This document shows positions 17,945 through 26,891 of a stretch of 33,742 nt of DNA, piece after piece. A program made the translations under genes and the position numbers. The DNA is taken from IMG/VR virus record IMGVR_UViG_3300008117_000168, positions 1 to 33,742 of that record; one strand, written 5' to 3'. The stretch comes from a virus. The first letter of the stretch is position 1. Each line of letters begins with the position of its first letter. The notes beneath the pieces are model-generated. The model was not told the origin of the DNA. It saw nothing but the letters and a program-made list of their open reading frames with translations, and did no database searches.

Positions 17945-19315
17945 TTAAAAACTTAAAACGAGTCTGAGTTGTTCATTACCATTTGGTGATCTTTGCACAG
18001 GACTTCTATTTTCGACATACATTAGATATCCGGAGCCTATCGCAATTTCGGTTGGATCATATTGAACGGATACTCTTGTGGTACCAGAAGTTGCACCAAT
18101 AATTGCTTCACCCAATGTATGTGTACCTTGTGTATTTATTAGATGTAATATATTGTTTGATGAGTCCCAAGAACAAACTTTTCCTATAAATGATGCTTGA
18201 TATAGGTTAGCACCTTGATATACTTGTTCACCCACACTATAGTTTCCTGCTCCAAAGGTTACATAACACAAATCTGTTGTATTATATATTGTTCCAGTAG
18301 GAATACTACCTGTTTTTAATTGAGGGTTTACAACAATTCCAACCTGTCTAAAAGAGATGTCTGTTGGTATTTTTTCACCTTCCGTACCATTCAGTTCAAC
18401 CGAAATCATCAATCGGTCACATCCTAATTCCGAAATTGGATCTGAACCATGGCCACCGACTGGAGAAATTATAGGAATTGCTGTTGCGTTTGCACCAGGA
18501 TAACCAGCGGGTACTGTTATTGTTGCTGTTGCATAAGTGTAATTGTTTCCGGTTTCAGTAACAATAATGTCTTGGACTTGACGGTTGTATACATTTGCAT
18601 ATGCTTTTGCACCTTGGCCGTCACCAGTTATTGTTACTACAGTAGAATCTGTTCCATTAGTATAATTGTTGCCTCTGGTGACAACATTAATAGCATTAAT
18701 CTCACCCAAACCGGCTGGTCTTGTAGAATCTGCTCTGGCTTGACCTACGGTTAATGGCATCCATGTGTCATCAAAAAAGTTTTTCTTCAATCCTTTGTCA
18801 ATTGTGGTTACATATATCCATTTGTAACCATCTGCAAGAATTAGTGTTTGTCCTGGTTGTGTTGTTCCAGGTTGTAGAATTGGTTCTACTGTTGAATTTC
18901 CATCGTTATTATTATAAAGACATTTAAAAATTTGATCAAAACGATTTCTAACATAAAATTTTTGAATTAATTTTTTATACTCATCTCTAGCAAACATATC
19001 TTCATAATCTTTGTAATAGTCATAGACTGTTCCTGTCGTCCAATCAATTCTTTCAACTACTGGACACATATTTGAAGATGTGATGAGTTTAGCTGCAATC
19101 ATATTCTTTAGAATACCTTTGACTACAACCTGATTTTGTGTTGGTGCTGGTGGATCAGTATCATCCAACCAAGGATCTACGCTACCAATAAACATATAAG
19201 AACTGGTATCGTGTTTTGGTGAATAACCTGAACCAGAAACAACGAAGAAATAACCTGATTCGACCTGTGCTGTCGAAGCGTAAGTTGTTAGTAATCCTTT
19301 AACGACATTTGCCAT
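17945..19315 (-). CDS. 8: Baseplate wedge protein gp8-like
   Basis: This 456-residue protein is longer than T4 gp8 (334). The N-terminal part with VKGILKNMIAAKLITSSNMC and the box YVRNRFDQIFKCLYNNN (residues 121-137) match the gp8 family of T4-like phages. GYKWIYVTTIDKG is a further family-type segment. Extra length comes partly from a beta repeat near residues 205-290 (INVVTRGNNYTNG, IVVTETG-type NNYTYATATIT) not present in T4 gp8. gp8 dimers lie at the outer part of the wedge and bind gp7 and gp10. The gene sits between gp7-like and DUF4815, as expected. The ribosome-binding site is weak (AAGTAAAAATT), and the gap from gp7-like is 12 bases. Confidence 0.8.
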   Translation of the reverse strand: MANVVKGLLTTYASTAQVESGYFFVVSGSGYSPKHDTSSYMFIGSVDPWLDDTDPPAPTQNQVVVKGILKNMIAAKLITSSNMCPVVERIDWTTGTVYDYYKDYEDMFARDEYKKLIQKFYVRNRFDQIFKCLYNNNDGNSTVEPILQPGTTQPGQTLILADGYKWIYVTTIDKGLKKNFFDDTWMPLTVGQARADSTRPAGLGEINAINVVTRGNNYTNGTDSTVVTITGDGQGAKAYANVYNRQVQDIIVTETGNNYTYATATITVPAGYPGANATAIPIISPVGGHGSDPISELGCDRLMISVELNGTEGEKIPTDISFRQVGIVVNPQLKTGSIPTGTIYNTTDLCYVTFGAGNYSVGEQVYQGANLYQASFIGKVCSWDSSNNILHLINTQGTHTLGEAIIGATSGTTRVSVQYDPTEIAIGSGYLMYVENRSPVQRSPNGNEQLRLVLSF

Positions 19316-19327
19316 AATTTTTACTTA

Positions 19328-22087
19328 TTAAGTGTTTAGAGAACTTATCCAAATGTTACTTGACATAACGTTTTGTTTAAATGTCAAGCTGGTTGTTAAA
19401 TTGTTTGCATATGCAGAATTTACACGAATTCTTAATGGAGGTATTAATTCACCCAAAACATACTGTGGTTGATCAACAGAAGTTATGGTTTTATATGTAT
19501 TACCACCATCAAGTGAAACAAAATCATAAGGATGCATGAAATCACTAAAGAATATTACTCCATTTCCTGTTGCGATATTCCATGCCTCGGTTAAGTTGGT
19601 AATATTTATGTAGTCTGAACCAGAGATTACATTAGCGGTTGCAACATTTGGTACAATAGTTGTCCAATTATCTTGTATAGTTATAGTATTTGCAGTTGCA
19701 GATCTAATTTTAGAATACAAAATTTCATTTCTTCTATTATAGAGTGTCACATAACTATTAGAAGTTAAATATATTGAATTTCGTACATTGGCCGCACCAA
19801 TATTTGTGAAAACAATGGTGTTGGAACTTCCATTTGCCAAATCTGCAACATACGAACTGGTACCAATTAAGGTACTTAATGCATTTACTCTATAGTCCGA
19901 TTGTTGTACCGTCATACTATAACTATTTGAATTTCTTAAAATGTTATAGGTCGAATAATTTAAACCAGAAGGATGTAAGAAACCGAGAACTTTTTCTTTA
20001 TATTTGGCCAAAGCTTCTTCAACTTGAAGCATATAGGTGTATTCATTGTATATTTTATTTTGCAATACGGAATACGAAGATGGAAATCCGTCTTGATTTG
20101 AGTATTGGCCTTCATCAAGGTTGATACCTTCTAAGAATACTGCATCGGCCTTTGCATTTCCATTACCATATATTTTTCTGCCGTTTGTAAATTTTGTATC
20201 TGTTATGGTATTTGCAAGTCTGACCTGTGTTGAAACATCTTCACCACCACGCCATATTGAAAAATTATTTGCACTATTTAAAATACCATCATAATCATAT
20301 GTTCTTAAATTATATACAGCCAACATAGTGTTTGCATTTGCTGTATAAGTAGAAATTGAATCTACGTTCGCTCTAAAGTATAGATTTGTAAATGTATTTC
20401 CTTGATAAATTATATCGCCACTTTGCGGCATAACATTAATATTTGTAATTAATAAATCTTGTACTCTAAGAGAAACTTCAGGAGTTTCAACATAATTTAA
20501 ACCAGGATTTGTTATTGTTACTTCTAAAATTTCACCATAAGGAGAACCAGTAACAGCAAATTCTGCATCACCACCAACCAACTGTCTGACAGTTAAAACT
20601 GAACCACCTCCAGTATTACTACTAACTTCTATATCTGGTAAAAATTTATTATAACCCATGCCGCCTAATGGATAAATTGCACGACCAGCTGGATCATCAA
20701 CATAGGTAATTTCAGTTATAGCACCTGTTTCTGGTTGAACCGCTGTAACATTTGCGTATGCACCATATCCTGAACCTCCTACAAATCTTATTTGATCACC
20801 AACAATATAATTTTCTCCTCCATCTATAATAATAATTGGTGGGAGAATACCTATAGTTGGCAAAGCTGATCTTGAACCTGATTCTGTTGCATAGAATCCT
20901 GTTGCGGATGCAATTGTTGTGCCGTCATATCCTGTACCAGCAGAAGTGATAGTTGTTTCTTCAATACCGTAAGTAGTTAAAACGGGGAAAGTTAATGCTT
21001 CTGCAATTACAGTATTGGCATTTGCAAATTCATTGTTTGCAAAATTATAAACACTATTTCCAATTGGATTTGCACCCCAACTAAATGTGGTGTTACCGAG
21101 ATATGTGTTAGCTTTAGATTGTATTTGATCTTCTGGAACATAATATACAATCAAAGGTTCATCATTTAACTTTGTCAATATACTTTTTGCACCAAATCCT
21201 GTTCCAGGTGGAGAAAGTAGATTGATTTCTGTAAATGAACCTGCACGATAACCGTGTCCAGGATAAATTGGTGTTGTACCTTTAATTGTTGCACTTGTTA
21301 CTTTTGAAATATAAGCATTAGCTGCAACAGGTGGGTCAACTGTTGGGTCCAAACCACCATAAAACACCACAGGATCACCAACATCATATGAAACACCACG
21401 ACTTCTTTTATTTAATTTTACTGTTGCAACTGATCCAATAATACGAGCTCTAGGTGTATAATTGTTAAATGAATGAATTCTACCATGAACATCAACAATT
21501 TTTACATATTCACCTGCTTCAAATGTTCTTTCAATATTAGATAAAACAATTTTAGTTTCTCTATCACTTGTTATAACATTTTGAACAGTTGCATATGCTT
21601 TAGACGTTTCACCAAAAACTCTATATCCTATTGTTTGTGTCCAAACTGGTGAAGTGTTTGATACTCGAATTGAACGAGTGGCAACCCATTTACCATCAGA
21701 TGCTTTAAGAATGTAATCTTTTGTATTGTATAAATTGACATCAGAATTGTAAAGAACTCTGAATAAAAATTGAAATGATGCTGGTATACCTTTAGATTGG
21801 TATAATTCTTTTGCAATCTTGATTAATCGTCTTTCATCAACCAAAGCATCTTTTGGAAAAAAAGACAAGAAATCATTTTTAAAATACTCTAAAAATTCAG
21901 AAATCGTTGTATCTATATCCCAATATTCAGATATACTTTTTGAATCGTACAAAACTCCACGATTTTCTTCCATCCACTCATAGTAGGATTTTAAGAATAA
22001 AACAAAATTGGTATAATCTTCACTACCACGAATAAAATCGGGTAGTTGATATGGTATTAATAAAGATGTTTTGTTATTAGCCAGCAT
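19328..22087 (-). CDS. 7: Baseplate wedge protein gp7-like
   Basis: This 919-residue protein compares with 1,032 in T4 gp7. The N-terminus (YQLPDFIRGSEDYTNFVLFL, SYYEWMEENRG, then LFRVLYNSDVNLYNTKDYIL) is a recognisable wedge domain of T4-like marine phages. The middle (about residues 255-550) holds beta repeats with GHGYRAG, TSAGTGYDG, GGENYIVGDQ and NPGLNYVETPEVSL. A helical YTYMLQVEEALAKYKEKV segment lies near residue 690. gp7 bridges gp6, gp8 and gp10 in the wedge. Its position between gp6 and gp8 supports the call. The start overlaps the gp6 stop as TAATG. The assignment rests on the N-terminal pattern and synteny. Confidence 0.75.
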   Translation of the reverse strand: MLANNKTSLLIPYQLPDFIRGSEDYTNFVLFLKSYYEWMEENRGVLYDSKSISEYWDIDTTISEFLEYFKNDFLSFFPKDALVDERRLIKIAKELYQSKGIPASFQFLFRVLYNSDVNLYNTKDYILKASDGKWVATRSIRVSNTSPVWTQTIGYRVFGETSKAYATVQNVITSDRETKIVLSNIERTFEAGEYVKIVDVHGRIHSFNNYTPRARIIGSVATVKLNKRSRGVSYDVGDPVVFYGGLDPTVDPPVAANAYISKVTSATIKGTTPIYPGHGYRAGSFTEINLLSPPGTGFGAKSILTKLNDEPLIVYYVPEDQIQSKANTYLGNTTFSWGANPIGNSVYNFANNEFANANTVIAEALTFPVLTTYGIEETTITSAGTGYDGTTIASATGFYATESGSRSALPTIGILPPIIIIDGGENYIVGDQIRFVGGSGYGAYANVTAVQPETGAITEITYVDDPAGRAIYPLGGMGYNKFLPDIEVSSNTGGGSVLTVRQLVGGDAEFAVTGSPYGEILEVTITNPGLNYVETPEVSLRVQDLLITNINVMPQSGDIIYQGNTFTNLYFRANVDSISTYTANANTMLAVYNLRTYDYDGILNSANNFSIWRGGEDVSTQVRLANTITDTKFTNGRKIYGNGNAKADAVFLEGINLDEGQYSNQDGFPSSYSVLQNKIYNEYTYMLQVEEALAKYKEKVLGFLHPSGLNYSTYNILRNSNSYSMTVQQSDYRVNALSTLIGTSSYVADLANGSSNTIVFTNIGAANVRNSIYLTSNSYVTLYNRRNEILYSKIRSATANTITIQDNWTTIVPNVATANVISGSDYINITNLTEAWNIATGNGVIFFSDFMHPYDFVSLDGGNTYKTITSVDQPQYVLGELIPPLRIRVNSAYANNLTTSLTFKQNVMSSNIWISSLNT

Positions 22088-23919
22088 TATTTTGTTGTTA
22101 CTGTAACTGTAATTGCATATGGATCTAATTCATCCAATGTTATGATTCTATTATATGTGGAGGAAACGATTCTTTTTGCTGGATATGCAACAATACGCAT
22201 CATGCCGTCAGTACTAGCCAATGCAGTTGGTGCAAAATTTTTGAGTGTTACTGTACCAGAAGAATAATCAACTACACCAGCATTTGTATCTGCTGTTGAA
22301 CTAACCAACATATTTTTTACACCATTCTCAAAGTAATATGTTTGTAGTGTTCCGTGGTTAGTATCAGATTCTTCAAAATAAACAGCAGGATAGAAGTTAA
22401 CTTTTGCATCATATTGTGAAAAAGACGGTGTAATTGTTACTCTTTTCTCACCAAATCCTTTTTCCAATTGATTACCAAAATTAATAATATAATCTAAGTT
22501 TTTATTAAATGTTGGTATAAGTCTCTTTTGTAGATAAAGATCAAAATCAACTGCAACAATAGAAGCATTTAATCCTTTAACATATGTTATTAAATCTGAA
22601 AGAATAAATGTTGAATTGAATGTATTTAAATTTGCGTTACAGAAAGTGATGATACCTTGTCTAACTAAAGTTTTAATTTGTGCAGCAGTCAATGTTGTTT
22701 TGTTTTGATCGTACAGAATGTCACTCTTTAGAATTAAATAAACATAATCAACTTCTACCAATTCTGGTGTTACTGTTACCACAGAAATTGGTTTAATAAC
22801 ATCTTCAAGTATAACTTGTTTTTCATAGTCTGTCAAATTGTACGCACCTTGTGGTTTGATTGCAATTAAGACTTGACCGTAACGAGGTGGATTATTTTCT
22901 TCACCACCCCAAACAGAAACAGCTTGAATTGGTATATTAAATTTATTTTGTTGAATAACTGTCATGTAATCATTTTTTGTAACTGCACGGCCTTGAGCTG
23001 CGTATGCTTTTGGTGCCTGAAATTTAATAGAATCTACACTTTCTCTGTTAGATCCAAAAGAAGCTTTTTGTAAAGGTGTTATTGTTGGGTTGCCGTAACC
23101 ACTCACACTTTGTGTTATAGTAAAATTATTTGCACCTCTGGATGATGTACCTCTTGTAACAATGTATGAAATGTATACAATGTTTCCATTATCTAATTTT
23201 TTACCTAATACTCCATCGCCAAATTGAATTTCGTATTTTCCATCAATACTTTCTTGCAAGAAAAATACTTTACTTGTATCTTCTAATGTTAGATGGTTTG
23301 TTGCAAGTGTGTAAGTATCAGAAGTGTTATCGATTGATGATTTTTGTACGATAACAGAAATTGATGATGTGTCTACCGTTACTTCTGGTATACTAAAAAG
23401 AAGTTTTGGATTTGTTGACAAATTAACAACGTATGTCAAACGAGCTGGTATACCTTGTTTTAATGTTACATTTGAAAATAAAGCGATATTATTTGAAGTG
23501 TTTACTGTAGTTTCATCAACCGTTACAAAGTTATAGTTGATACTGTTAACAGCTTCAGAAATAAAATTGGTAAATTTTGGTAATGTTAATGAACCTTCTA
23601 CCACATTATTAAATTGAATATTTACTTTGGCTGTTGGTGCAGTATAAGATTGTGGAGAATAATTTAAAAGTTTTGCATGAGAAACAACTGATGCTCTTTG
23701 AGTAGCTGTATCTAAAAACATCTCATTTGCAACCATATTTAAATAATAAGCATTGTATTGTGTATTATACGCCAATATGTCAATTAATGTTGCAAGTGCA
23801 GAACCTTCATAGTTATAGTCATTTAATACGTTTTGAGATTTTAAATAAGTTTTTAGATTTTGTTTTATCGTATCAAAATCTAATTCTGTTATTTTCATTT
23901 CTGAGTTTGCGCCAGCCAT
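22087..23919 (-). CDS. 6: Baseplate wedge protein gp6 (baseplate J-like)
   Basis: This 610-residue protein is close to T4 gp6 (660). The N-terminal helical box, with LATLIDILAYNTQYNAYYLN and EMFLDTATQRASVVSHAKLL (residues 42-85), is the hallmark of gp6 and the baseplate J family. GYGNPTITPLQKASFGSNRE and APKAYAAQGRAVTKNDYMTV are further conserved segments. gp6 dimers form the iris ring that holds the wedges around the hub and drives sheath contraction. The gene starts one base after the gp25 stop (TAAAATG), and its own stop overlaps the start of gp7-like. Confidence 0.92.
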   Translation of the reverse strand: MAGANSEMKITELDFDTIKQNLKTYLKSQNVLNDYNYEGSALATLIDILAYNTQYNAYYLNMVANEMFLDTATQRASVVSHAKLLNYSPQSYTAPTAKVNIQFNNVVEGSLTLPKFTNFISEAVNSINYNFVTVDETTVNTSNNIALFSNVTLKQGIPARLTYVVNLSTNPKLLFSIPEVTVDTSSISVIVQKSSIDNTSDTYTLATNHLTLEDTSKVFFLQESIDGKYEIQFGDGVLGKKLDNGNIVYISYIVTRGTSSRGANNFTITQSVSGYGNPTITPLQKASFGSNRESVDSIKFQAPKAYAAQGRAVTKNDYMTVIQQNKFNIPIQAVSVWGGEENNPPRYGQVLIAIKPQGAYNLTDYEKQVILEDVIKPISVVTVTPELVEVDYVYLILKSDILYDQNKTTLTAAQIKTLVRQGIITFCNANLNTFNSTFILSDLITYVKGLNASIVAVDFDLYLQKRLIPTFNKNLDYIINFGNQLEKGFGEKRVTITPSFSQYDAKVNFYPAVYFEESDTNHGTLQTYYFENGVKNMLVSSTADTNAGVVDYSSGTVTLKNFAPTALASTDGMMRIVAYPAKRIVSSTYNRIITLDELDPYAITVTVTTK

Positions 23920-23920
23920 T

Positions 23921-24310
23921 TTATCTATTTCTCTCTAAAATAAGTTGCACTTCTATAGGTGTTGTTGAATTTTCCATGTAGAATGACAAGCTCAATGAAT
24001 ATGCGTTTTTATCTGGTTGTGGGTTTACGTGTAAACTTTTTATGATTGCTCTAGGTTCATATTTTTCCAACATTGATCTACATTCTTTTTCTAAAGCTAT
24101 ACCAGTCAAAGGTGATATCAACTCAAATAAGAGTGCGTCAAGATTGGATCCTAGGTCAGGATTAAAAGGTCTTTCAAATTTTCTGGTAGACAATAAATTG
24201 CGAATAGACCTAAGAACTGCTTTTTCGTTATAACTTAAAGCAATATCTTTGGTTACCGGTTTTTTGGTAAAAGTAAAATCTATATCGGAATATATTATTT
24301 CGGTTGCCAT
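23921..24310 (-). CDS. 25: Baseplate wedge protein gp25
   Basis: This 129-residue protein matches T4 gp25 (132) in length. The family core is clear: LRSIRNLLSTRKFERPFNP, DLGSNLDALLFELISP (residues 33-67), then EKYEPRAIIKSLHV. gp25 belongs to the gpW/gp25 lysozyme-like fold family. It joins gp6 and gp53 at the wedge base and nucleates the sheath. It sits directly upstream of gp6. The ribosome-binding site is weak: AGGG lies about 13 bases ahead of the ATG, so translation may be coupled to the upstream gene, whose stop is 10 bases away. Confidence 0.93.
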   Translation of the reverse strand: MATEIIYSDIDFTFTKKPVTKDIALSYNEKAVLRSIRNLLSTRKFERPFNPDLGSNLDALLFELISPLTGIALEKECRSMLEKYEPRAIIKSLHVNPQPDKNAYSLSLSFYMENSTTPIEVQLILERNR

Positions 24311-24320
24311 CTGTTATTTA

Positions 24321-25139
24321 TTACCCTATCCTATCAAGTAGTTTATCAGATCCTACATAATTCTTCAATAAAGCAGATTCTGAGTTACCTATATCTTTGA
24401 ATTGAATGACATTCTGTACTTTGTCTACTGTAGTTTTAACATTTGTGTAATAAGTAATATCGTGGGTTTGTCTGGTTGACAAAAAGGTATTGATATTTGT
24501 CATTAATGTGTTAAGAGTGGTTTTTATGGAAGATGAAAGGTTTGAACTTTTACTTGTAGAACCAAATTCATCAGTACTAACCGATACAGAATTTTGCACC
24601 GTACTTGAATATGGTGCAAAAGAAACTGCGTTAGCACCAACCTGTGGTCCAACTAAAACACTAGTAAAAGAACCCATCATAACCGAAGTATTAGTAATGT
24701 CATCAGTTTGATTTGAAATGTATACAAGTTGTTTTGAATAATTAACTGCAGGTCTATAATAAGGATTTACCGTATCATTTGGATCCCATGCAGTTACACC
24801 AGAAATTCTATTTGTATGTGCCAAAAAGTTTGTTGATGTCTGCAACAAAGCATAAGACACATTGGCTACAGTTTCTAATCCAGAACAACCATTGGCCCAA
24901 TAGTAAATATTATTTGCTGTGTTTATAATTGTTGATGTATTGGTTGAACAAGGATTTTTAAAATAACCTCCAACAGTATTGTTTGTAACATCCTGTGCCA
25001 TCCAAGAATCCATAAATGGAGGCATTTTGTCCAACATATTTAAAGTATTTTGTGGATATTCTTCTACTGCACCATTTGGATCATCAAAGTTGTAACCCAA
25101 TGTATCATAAAATCCTTCTGCATTTTCAATTTTTGCCAT
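24321..25139 (-). CDS. Unrecognised virion protein between needle and gp25
   Basis: This 272-residue protein is rich in Asn, Thr and Ser. The chosen start (MAKIENAEGFYD) has an AAGAGG ribosome-binding site six bases upstream. The longer reading frame from 25169 adds ten residues and would overlap the needle gene without a good site. The N-terminus holds YPQNTLNMLDKMPPFMDSW. The middle carries YYWANGCSGLETVANVSYAL and is Asn-rich. The C-terminus has a helix (SLSSSIKTTLNTLMTNINTF) then DITYYTNVKTTVDKVQN. No enzyme motif, signal peptide or membrane span is seen. Its place between spike and gp25 suggests a baseplate component. I do not know the family. Confidence 0.7.
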   Translation of the reverse strand: MAKIENAEGFYDTLGYNFDDPNGAVEEYPQNTLNMLDKMPPFMDSWMAQDVTNNTVGGYFKNPCSTNTSTIINTANNIYYWANGCSGLETVANVSYALLQTSTNFLAHTNRISGVTAWDPNDTVNPYYRPAVNYSKQLVYISNQTDDITNTSVMMGSFTSVLVGPQVGANAVSFAPYSSTVQNSVSVSTDEFGSTSKSSNLSSSIKTTLNTLMTNINTFLSTRQTHDITYYTNVKTTVDKVQNVIQFKDIGNSESALLKNYVGSDKLLDRIG

Positions 25140-25145
25140 TATTAA

Positions 25146-25151
25146 CCTCTT
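25146..25151 (-). promoter_or_regulatory. Ribosome-binding site that decides a start codon
   Basis: The minus strand reads AAGAGG, six bases ahead of the ATG at 25139. It lies at the stop codon of the needle gene. This supports the internal Met (MAKIEN) over the upstream in-frame ATG at 25169, which has no comparable site. Confidence 0.75.
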
Positions 25152-26007
25152 AAACCATTGGTGGGCCAATTAATGGTGTTGGTGCACCAAGATTGCCCGT
25201 GTGTACATGAGAATTATACATAGATACGTTTATCACATCAGTCATCCAAATTGCCTGCATAACAGAAAATAGTCCTAATGGTGCAACCACACTACCTATT
25301 GGTGCAAAAATACTACCAATAACATGAATACAACCTGGAACGGCTACAGGTGTTGCTGGTGTTGGCCAACCGAGTGACAAACCACCAGTTGAAGAACAGA
25401 AACCATATGGTCCTGCATACACACCCATGTTTGCATTGATACGACTTTCTGCTGTCAATGAATCACATACAATTGAACCATTTACATACATATCAGAGTT
25501 TACATCAAGCGAAAAAGCACCAGATAATCTTACTGCACCGCCAAAGTTTTCATTTGCTTTGAGTGCAATATCCATGTCACCAAGAAATTCCATTTCACCT
25601 TTTGCTCTGAGATTATAATCACCTTGAACAATCATGTTATAGTCACCGTCAACCCTAGTTGACATATCACCTTTTACGTGCATATTTGCATCGCCATGTA
25701 TGGTAATATTGCAAAAACCTTTGATTTCTACGTTATTTTTGCCTGCAATAATCTGATAATTGTCACCAAAGACTTTATACACCTGGTCACCGTTAGTATG
25801 CATCTCAATAAAGTTTTTTGATTTGCCGTGCTGCAGGCGAATACGTTCTCTGGATGGCGTATCATCCATTTCAAACTTATGACCAGATTCCGTTTGTGTT
25901 ACACGATTATATGGGTATAATGCAGGAAACTCTGGTGATTGAGATTCTGGTTCTTGCCATAAACTAGTATCCCTAGGTTCTTTGGGATTTTGCACATCAT
26001 CAGCCAT
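25150..26007 (-). CDS. 5: Central spike needle protein (gp5 C-terminal beta-helix as a separate protein)
   Basis: This 285-residue protein shows the VgrG/gp5 spike pattern. Residues about 43-73 read HKFEMDDTPSRERIRLQHG and FIEMHTNG. Residues 75-150 are regular octad-like strands (VYKVFGDNYQ, NMHVKGDM, NMIVQGDYNLRAKGE), as in the T4 gp5 trimeric beta-helix. The end reads YNSHVHTGNLGAPTPLIGPP. H267-x-H269 resembles the HxH element that binds iron at the apex of P2 gpV and phi92 spikes. No lysozyme or OB domain is in this chain; the OB domain is encoded two genes upstream. The start overlaps the preceding stop (TAATG). It presumably forms the membrane-piercing tip. The gene symbol applies only to this part of gp5. 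Confidence 0.85.
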   Translation of the reverse strand: MADDVQNPKEPRDTSLWQEPESQSPEFPALYPYNRVTQTESGHKFEMDDTPSRERIRLQHGKSKNFIEMHTNGDQVYKVFGDNYQIIAGKNNVEIKGFCNITIHGDANMHVKGDMSTRVDGDYNMIVQGDYNLRAKGEMEFLGDMDIALKANENFGGAVRLSGAFSLDVNSDMYVNGSIVCDSLTAESRINANMGVYAGPYGFCSSTGGLSLGWPTPATPVAVPGCIHVIGSIFAPIGSVVAPLGLFSVMQAIWMTDVINVSMYNSHVHTGNLGAPTPLIGPPMV

Positions 26008-26891
26008 TATGCAGGACCTTTACTGTCACTTGGTGAAAAATTTTGAATTATATTTTGTTCTATTTGTGCAGGAGTTGGTATAGTTGATCCAACTTTCTTC
26101 AATATTTGATCAGAAGCTCTAAGATCAGCTGCACTTGTTGGTGAAGTTAAACCTGTTGTTGCAGCACCTGCAATTGCAACCGTATTTGTAACAACTTGTT
26201 GAGCACCAACCAAAACTTGTTGAGCTGCTGTAAAAACTTCTCCTGCGGCGCCGATTAAATCTTTATAACTTCCAGGTGGATCTCCTACACCAAATTGATC
26301 AAAAGCTCCGGTAGCATCACCGGCAGCTGCTGCTTCTTCTGCTAAAACTTCCGACCAAACATCAGCAAATAATGATCCTATTGCTTTTAATATTTGGCCA
26401 ATACAACCTTTAAACCACGATAATACTCTAGCTGGTAAACTAAGAATCCATTGTAAAATGGCTTTTAATCTAATGATAACAGCAAGAACATATTTTTGAA
26501 AATCTAAAATTGGTTTAATGTATTCTTTATATATTGTCTTTATTTCTTGCGCTATTTGTTTAAGTTTATTAATCAATGCTGATGGTACACCAGAAGGATC
26601 TCCTAAACCCAAAAATCTTTGAATTGCTCTAATACCAGTTCGAACAGCTTGAGCGATTGCTTTTAGAAACTTTTTAACACCTATGTTTTTCTTTAACTCC
26701 AAAGAAAAGTCACAAGAATGTGCTCTAGATGCATTTGTTGCAGATGTACTACTATTTGCAACACGACCTACGGCTGGTGATGGTATTGTTGGTATTCCAA
26801 CTACTTGAGAATCGTATGTATAATTTGGTCTAGGTGCATTGGTTTCTATACCAGATGCATTTGTTGGAGCTAATTTTGCATCACTTGCCAT
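26007..26891 (-). CDS. Unrecognised helical protein in the spike cluster
   Basis: This 294-residue protein has a Pro/Ser/Thr/Asn-rich, probably disordered N-terminus (1-60). A long series of amphipathic, hydrophobic helices follows (about 68-95 and 103-185), including KKFLKAIAQAVRTGIRAIQ, YVLAVIIRLKAILQWILSLP and WFKGCIGQILKAIGSLF. An Ala-rich C-terminal part follows. No lysozyme or transglycosylase motif is visible, although T4 has a lysozyme domain in the equivalent place between OB and needle. It overlaps both neighbours as TAATG. It could be a hub-internal plug, a pilot protein or a membrane-active factor delivered with the spike. Family unknown. Confidence 0.7.
   Translation of the reverse strand: MASDAKLAPTNASGIETNAPRPNYTYDSQVVGIPTIPSPAVGRVANSSTSATNASRAHSCDFSLELKKNIGVKKFLKAIAQAVRTGIRAIQRFLGLGDPSGVPSALINKLKQIAQEIKTIYKEYIKPILDFQKYVLAVIIRLKAILQWILSLPARVLSWFKGCIGQILKAIGSLFADVWSEVLAEEAAAAGDATGAFDQFGVGDPPGSYKDLIGAAGEVFTAAQQVLVGAQQVVTNTVAIAGAATTGLTSPTSAADLRASDQILKKVGSTIPTPAQIEQNIIQNFSPSDSKGPA

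Noticed and set aside
18133-18139. ATAAATA inside gp8-like (another lies inside the long fibre at 2088-2094)
   Set aside because: These lie in coding sequence with no gene start downstream at the right distance; chance matches are expected in AT-rich DNA. They also show that the motif alone is weak evidence.
24315-24321. ATAAATA box on the minus strand just before gp25
   Set aside because: A T4-type late start about six bases downstream would fall in the gp25 start codon, leaving no leader or ribosome-binding site.
25137-25169. Longer start (MAHQWFKRLI) for the 272-residue gene
   Set aside because: It overlaps the needle gene and lacks a ribosome-binding site, while the internal Met has AAGAGG at ideal spacing.
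26007-26891. Missing lysozyme domain of gp5 in the protein between OB and needle
   Set aside because: The sequence is a series of hydrophobic helices with no recognisable lysozyme or transglycosylase catalytic motif.
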